64,000 bases of DNA from Atriophallophorus winterbourni (lineage: Eukaryota > Platyhelminthes > Trematoda > Plagiorchiida > Microphallidae): positions 1 to 64,000 of the forward strand of contig JACCGJ010011387.1 in NCBI GenBank assembly GCA_013407085.1, in the 5' to 3' direction. This document shows positions 60,301 through 64,000 of the stretch, in pieces. The notes below the pieces were generated by a model that searched no databases, had not been told where the DNA came from, and saw only the letters and a list, made by a program, of their open reading frames with translations. The stretch's first letter is position 1, and each line of letters begins with the position of its first letter. The position numbers and the translations under genes are program-made.

Positions 60301-62452
60301 TGGCTTTCAATCGCTTCTATCAAAGTAGTGGCTTTTAAACATTCCTGATTTGTCATTTATATGAAAGAGGCCGTAATTGGTTATCGTAAGCATTCCATGT
60401 GTTGTGTAATCACTCACTCGAACTTAGCTAGGTAGGTTTCCTGCGTAAAATTGTCACTCATTCTGAACTTATTGTTCTTAATGAAGATTAGTGGTGACCA
60501 AACCGTCACATGTATGTATGAAAACACAAGCCTGATCCAGGCAAAGTGCCGTACAGTCAGAGACTGCACGTGGGCTAAGATACTGTCAGGTTGCCAGGCC
60601 TAGACAGATATGAGGAAGAAAATAGAAATAGAAATGGTAGTGAGACTCCAGCTTGTATCAGCATGCAGCTCACTACCTCTGGCCAATCAATTTAGCACGG
60701 TGTTAGCCGCAAAGCACAAAGTACTGCACGATTGCACATCCGTGCACTATCGTCACATGACGTACGCGGATAAAACCCCAAACCATCCAAAAGTAGGCGT
60801 AGCACGTCTTCCTGACTGGTGTCCCACAATTAGATATGACAGTGGTTAGTTATGCTTCAGGAAATCTCCCGAAACCGTCTATAGTGGTCTTGGAGTGTTT
60901 ACTTAACCTTGTATGTTGTCAAGTGGAGTGACGAAGAATGCTTGTTATGATGCATGGCAGGGAAAGCCGCGATGAAGCTATCGCGCTTATGTGGCTCTAT
61001 TCGTTCACGAAACTTGATTGAAGCCATTCCATTCGACATGTAGGCGCCTCATCCCAGTTTGTTTGTGCTTACTCTTCCCCATCTTTTAGGATTTTACTTT
61101 TTAATGGTTGTATGACAGTTAAGCGTTCGGCTCGTGCAACCGGTGTAATGCTGTCTCTGATGGTGATGATGAACGAAGGTCAGTTCTGTGTTATGCAACA
61201 TCAAGTTTGCGCCGAATTGCTCACAATATTTTTAGTTTTGTAACGGATTGGGTTCAACTTTACCAGACGCTTTTCTCACAAAAGGTAAACTTCTAACCCC
61301 AGTACACCTGCTTATTCCAACTATGTTTGCTTTCCGTCATAATGATTTCATTTTTTTGGTCCCACTGTATTTCGTTTGAGTACGATCACCATATTTTATT
61401 CTGAATCTTTTTTAAAAGTGGCGTAAGTCAGCTCCACGAACTAGCCACCCTACATTCATGTACACAGTGAACTAAACGAAGATGACTTATATCAAACTTC
61501 GCTGTGTGCATCTTCCTTTCTTTAACTGGTCTTGCTAATCTATTTGAACAACAGCCTCGCAGCCTGAACTGTGTTAAAAGAAGGTTTTGTTGTGCTCTCT
61601 TTTTTCTAGGCAACAAACATCAATTATCAACTGTGCAAAATGTGCCACACTGCCAACCCCGCTCCTTCTACAAACTGTTTGAACTGCTCAAACCCACTTC
61701 CCCGAGAGAATCCGGCCTATCATCCTTTCACGTCTGTTGTTGATGCGCCACGCGTATACCGTCCGCTAAATACCGTCTACCCATGTAACAACACCACTCT
61801 ATCGGGTCAAAACTGCCCCCATTGTCACCGACAGAATCGCCTCGGTGGTGAATTCTGCTCATGGTGTGGCTTAGAAATGTCTGTCCCCAGTCAAACGGTT
61901 GTCCCAAACAAACAATCACCGAACACCAATTGGGATCAATCTAATGGCATGGTACAGTGCGTTCGCTGTTCGAACTTCATCCAAGCCAATTCATTGTTCT
62001 GTTCTTGTTGTGGTGACCGAGTGGAGCAGCCACTGAAAACTTCGAGTTGGACTCCCCCTTCTGGTGAGCGAAAACCTTAGTAATGTTCCCACTAGTATTT
62101 GCTCACGTTTCTAGTTTATCGGCGTTTGAATCTTAGATAAATCTCAGTCATTTAGAATTCAACTCCCTGATACGATCGTCAATTTTCTTCCAATGGATCG
62201 TTATTATCCTGATATGAACTTGTTTCCCCTTCATTCACATTTCAGCGAATCTCTCAAATTCTGCTAAAACAGCTGGCATCACTCAGGACTCCACATCTCT
62301 TCATTCAAATGCTTCGACGCAAACCTTCGGATTGTTTTACCCGAGTTCCGCGGAACTACGTCGACGTGCTGCCACTCCAAATGGTCAACCATCTGGTGAT
62401 GTTTCAAATCGGGAACGCGCTCCTTTTCTCACACTTACTAGTCCAGGTCGAG
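45372..62452 (+). CDS. DZANK1: DZANK1, double zinc ribbon and ankyrin repeat protein (5' part)
   Basis: DZANK1 works with NINL and dynein in vesicle transport to the ciliary base. Plus-strand exons: 45372-45637, 51845-51998, 57489-57622, 59977-60181, 61610-62063, 62246-62452, with consistent phases giving 473 codons so far. Residues 1-88 match the DZANK1 N-terminus (PLRIPDPGVPKSRID, ILSETPNTEIYFTINGSKP). Exon 2 continues with SSIVTKTFDV. Five C-x2-C pairs form zinc ribbons: 186-205, 228-245, 262-279, 322-339, 370-387. Exon 6 has TQTFGLFYPS and TLTSPGR, also family-typical. The ankyrin repeats and stop lie beyond the window. Introns of 6.2, 5.5, 2.4, 1.4 and 0.18 kb hold transposon relics. Confidence 0.93.
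45784..45908 (+). repeat. SINE-like repeat, diverged 3' half
   Basis: TCTCATATCTGTCTAGG to GGCTTATGATTGCATAC, more diverged than other copies. It lies in DZANK1 intron 1. Confidence 0.6.
46580..46655 (-). repeat. SINE-like repeat, 3' fragment with TATG tail
   Basis: A TATG tetranucleotide tract joins GAAAGCACAAGCCTGATC and CAGAGACTGCACGT, then the match stops. Confidence 0.65.
47018..47115 (-). repeat. SINE-like repeat, 3' fragment
   Basis: TATGCATGTATAAAAGCAC through ATACTGTCAGGTTGCCC, diverged. Confidence 0.55.
50101..50770 (+). mobile_element. RTE-type RT C-terminal relic
   Basis: In shifted plus frames: VCFAPIKCRTLTHDW, NLKLPGSFV, GTCICTGGYVGGEI, then VRRISVFDTLCLRRIARIL and LQALGHIFRSVPL. 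These correspond to the blocks of the better copy at 57915-58690. Many stops; within DZANK1 intron 1. Confidence 0.7.
52840..53420 (-). mobile_element. LINE 3' end fragment
   Basis: Reverse complement of this stretch aligns with 4120-4380: CCGTTGCTCACTxCACTAGCTTGC, then TACTTATATACT and the terminal TTTTTAGACCATT. The 53357-53046 frame carries the matching C-terminal peptide with a NCRRYFYSIRVCF block shared with the palindrome LINE copies. It lies in DZANK1 intron 2. Confidence 0.7.
53421..55440. other. DZANK1 intron 2, no gene recognised
   Basis: Only short frames and one fold-back element fragment (54625-54720). Confidence 0.4.
54625..54720 (+). repeat. fold-back MITE fragment
   Basis: TGACATCCCCTTAAC, ACCGATTTCCGGCCGTTTGCC and TCATCAGGT match the arm of the 41845 element. 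Confidence 0.5.
55443..55572 (+). repeat. fold-back MITE fragment
   Basis: Order of CTCACCTCC, ACTGTTGGTTTAGAACTGTTTG, CGAGTGGCGACA and TTGGTAAACACGGTT parallels the 11638-11772 copy, with more divergence. Confidence 0.45.
55984..56190 (+). repeat. SINE-like repeat, lacking the 3' tail
   Basis: GGACGTGCAATCGTACAG to CTGACTGTGCGGCAGTTTGC, then unrelated sequence. Confidence 0.7.
56549..56690 (+). repeat. SINE-like repeat, 5' half
   Basis: GATGTGCAATCGTGCAG to TTCATGCCTGTCTAGATG, with the hairpin half conserved. Confidence 0.6.
57068..57162 (+). repeat. SINE-like repeat, 3' half
   Basis: TCTCCCTGGGCAACC..ATGTCTTAGCCCACGTGCAG to GCTTGTGATTTCATGCATAC. Together with 56549-56690 it may be one split copy. 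Confidence 0.6.
57895..58882 (+). mobile_element. RTE-type LINE, 5'-truncated, with 3' triplet tail
   Basis: Frames 57915-58349 and 58401-58688 give the C-terminal half of an RTE reverse transcriptase: [65 protein letters not shown], and CQLRWLGHVLRM. One stop and one small gap separate the two frames. It ends at an ATAATAATTATTATTATA tract, as RTE 3' ends often do. It lies in DZANK1 intron 3 on the same strand and is the youngest-looking RTE copy here. Confidence 0.85.
58883..59976. other. rest of DZANK1 intron 3
   Basis: No gene. A short diverged stretch near 59510-59650 has weak similarity to the SINE-like family in minus orientation. Confidence 0.4.
60510..60748 (-). repeat. SINE-like repeat, full length
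   Basis: TGTATGTATG tail, all internal blocks and GATTGCACATCCG end, within DZANK1 intron 4. A good reference copy. Confidence 0.75.
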
Positions 62453-64000
62453 GTTGGTATTGTTCCTACTCGTATCCAACTCCCTACAAACTCACGTGCA
62501 GATTTTTTGTGATTGTCATGGTTGTATGTGCGCTGGGATACAAGCTATGTTGCCCGTACATAGACAGAATATTTAGGATTGTCGATGGAAGCATTTGTCT
62601 TAAGCGCCTTACCCACAAGATATCGTGTTGTAACGATGTTCGCCTGATGTCTGTTCATCGATGTGCCTGCTATGAGTGACTCAACTTTCGCCCGAAGGAC
62701 ACCATCGCACCACGTTAAGGTCCCCTTTTTGCGTGATGGTTGCGTCATAGTGTTGATATCGTCGCTTATGAAAAATGTTCGAGAGACTTTACTTAATGCT
62801 GCCTGTCAATACAACGTGGTCTCACTGAAGAGAAGATTTACTTGACCGAGTGTACACCATGCCTGTTTTACCGATAACCAGATACTCCACGGACCAACTT
62901 CACTCAACTAGTATAACTCGTGGAAGTTTCAACAAAAGCTCTCGGGATCGATTGTTGCTTGTGTTAAAGCTGTTTGGATTACAGTGGCTTATAGATCAAA
63001 ATAACTATTCCGCTCGTGCTGGCTGTTCCCGTTGTATGTCGCTCATTTAGGCTTAGGCCAAATTTTTGCAGCTACTCACCATTCGTTAATCGCTACATAC
63101 CTGATTCTTTGTCCGAAGTCGGCTGGGTGAAATACAAAATGTGTCTCTACCTCGGTTGCTTCAAAGTTGCTCAATCTGCTTCTCATTGTCTGATGATCAT
63201 AATCCTCTGCCGGGTGATATACTCGTGTCATCATAATTAACCGAAAACGTTATTATTCCAATGATTTGTGCGTACGGCCTTCACAGTTCGTTGACGTTAT
63301 TTATCATAACATGTTATCCAAAAGGGGTTTCCATGGAAAGATGGTAGATGGTTATCAATTATGGACTTGGATTGATTTTATCTGTAGCTCTGACTTCTGG
63401 TTTCAGTAAAATTAGAATTCGTTACGCAGAAAAGCACAAGATCTTGTGAATTCATCGCTCAATGATTGCGTCATTAGCCTATGACCGACTATTGCACTTA
63501 AATGATGTCATCTTTATCTCTAATCGAAACATGTTCGGAGACGAATATCTAATGAATTATCTCTGATGCGCGGATGTGCAATCGTACAGTACTTATGTGC
63601 TGTGCGGCTAACACCATGCTAAATTGATTGGCCATCGGTGTTGAGCTGCATTCTGAAACAGACTGAAGTCTCACTACCATTTCTATTTTCTTGCTCATAT
63701 CTGTCTAGGCCTGGGCAACCTGACAGTATCTTCGCCCACGTGCAGTCTCTGACTGTACGGCACTTTGCCAGGATCAGGCTTGTGCTTTTATACATTTTAT
63801 ACATTCAAAGGATTATCTCTAAAGAAGCCTGTAATTGATTAGAGAACTCAGGATATTCAATAAATGCGGACACCTTAGGGTATAAAGCATTGCCGTCCAG
63901 TCCATGAATATGTTTAAAGTAGGTTTGCTCCTCTGGACGTAGTGTTGCTTATCGCGAACCATCAACCCTTCCTCTTCATTGACCGTTTTAATACGCTACT
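62453..64000. other. DZANK1 intron 6, next exon not found
   Basis: After the donor at 62453 I found no acceptor followed by a frame resembling the next DZANK1 segment. The frame continuing from exon 6 (to 62679) would be intron retention. Confidence 0.5.
63571..63802 (+). repeat. SINE-like repeat, full length
   Basis: CGGATGTGCAATCGTACAG to CTTGTGCTTTTATACATT, with the hairpin slightly mutated (GGTGTTGAGCTG). Confidence 0.75.

Noticed and set aside
62332..62679. Frame continuing DZANK1 exon 6 past its donor
   Set aside because: The family sequence breaks at the GT donor (62453); the extension is intron read-through.

Overview
This is eukaryotic nuclear DNA, most likely from a parasitic flatworm (digenean fluke; an opisthorchiid would fit, but I infer that only from the repeat mix). 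The evidence is AT-rich sequence, metazoan genes split by kilobase-scale GT..AG introns, and dense remains of RTE, CR1/Jockey-like, BEL/Pao, Ty3/gypsy, Penelope-like and pogo elements. No tRNA or rRNA gene, CRISPR array or prokaryotic operon is visible.

Three host genes can be reconstructed. (1) VMP1 on the minus strand, start codon at 25893 and stop at 7543, seven coding exons giving 399 residues, close to the human length of 406. (2) Parkin (PRKN) on the plus strand, 44051-45226, an intronless 391-residue RBR ubiquitin ligase with every domain present. (3) DZANK1 on the plus strand, starting at 45372, only 145 bp after the parkin stop. Six coding exons are visible, up to 62452, and the ankyrin part lies beyond the right edge. 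VMP1 (autophagosome formation at the ER) and parkin (mitophagy) both belong to autophagy pathways. DZANK1 is known from dynein- and cilium-linked vesicle traffic.

Layout: 1-1790 dead pogo-like transposon; 1.8-4.4 kb LINE fragments; 4.4-7.2 kb nothing recognisable; 7.5-25.9 kb VMP1, whose introns hold a long imperfect palindrome (8.1-12.1 kb), a Penelope-like inverted terminal-repeat pair with hammerhead-like motifs (14.6-15.2 kb), an RTE relic (19.0-21.1 kb) and short interspersed repeats; 25.95-26.7 kb tandem repeats just upstream of the VMP1 start; 27.5-28.9 kb gypsy pol relic; 30.46-38.20 kb decayed BEL/Pao element with LTRs; 38.2-41.1 kb LINE relics and one unexplained ORF; 41.8-43.8 kb fold-back repeats with a nested, internally deleted gypsy element; 44.05-45.23 kb parkin; 45.37 kb to the edge DZANK1, with RTE, LINE and SINE-like insertions in its introns.

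The most interesting signals are the parkin-DZANK1 spacing with a splice acceptor 13 nt before the second ATG (a candidate spliced-leader polycistron), the hammerhead-like motifs, the palindrome copying an already dead LINE, a possible alternative last exon of VMP1, and the residue changes in parkin.
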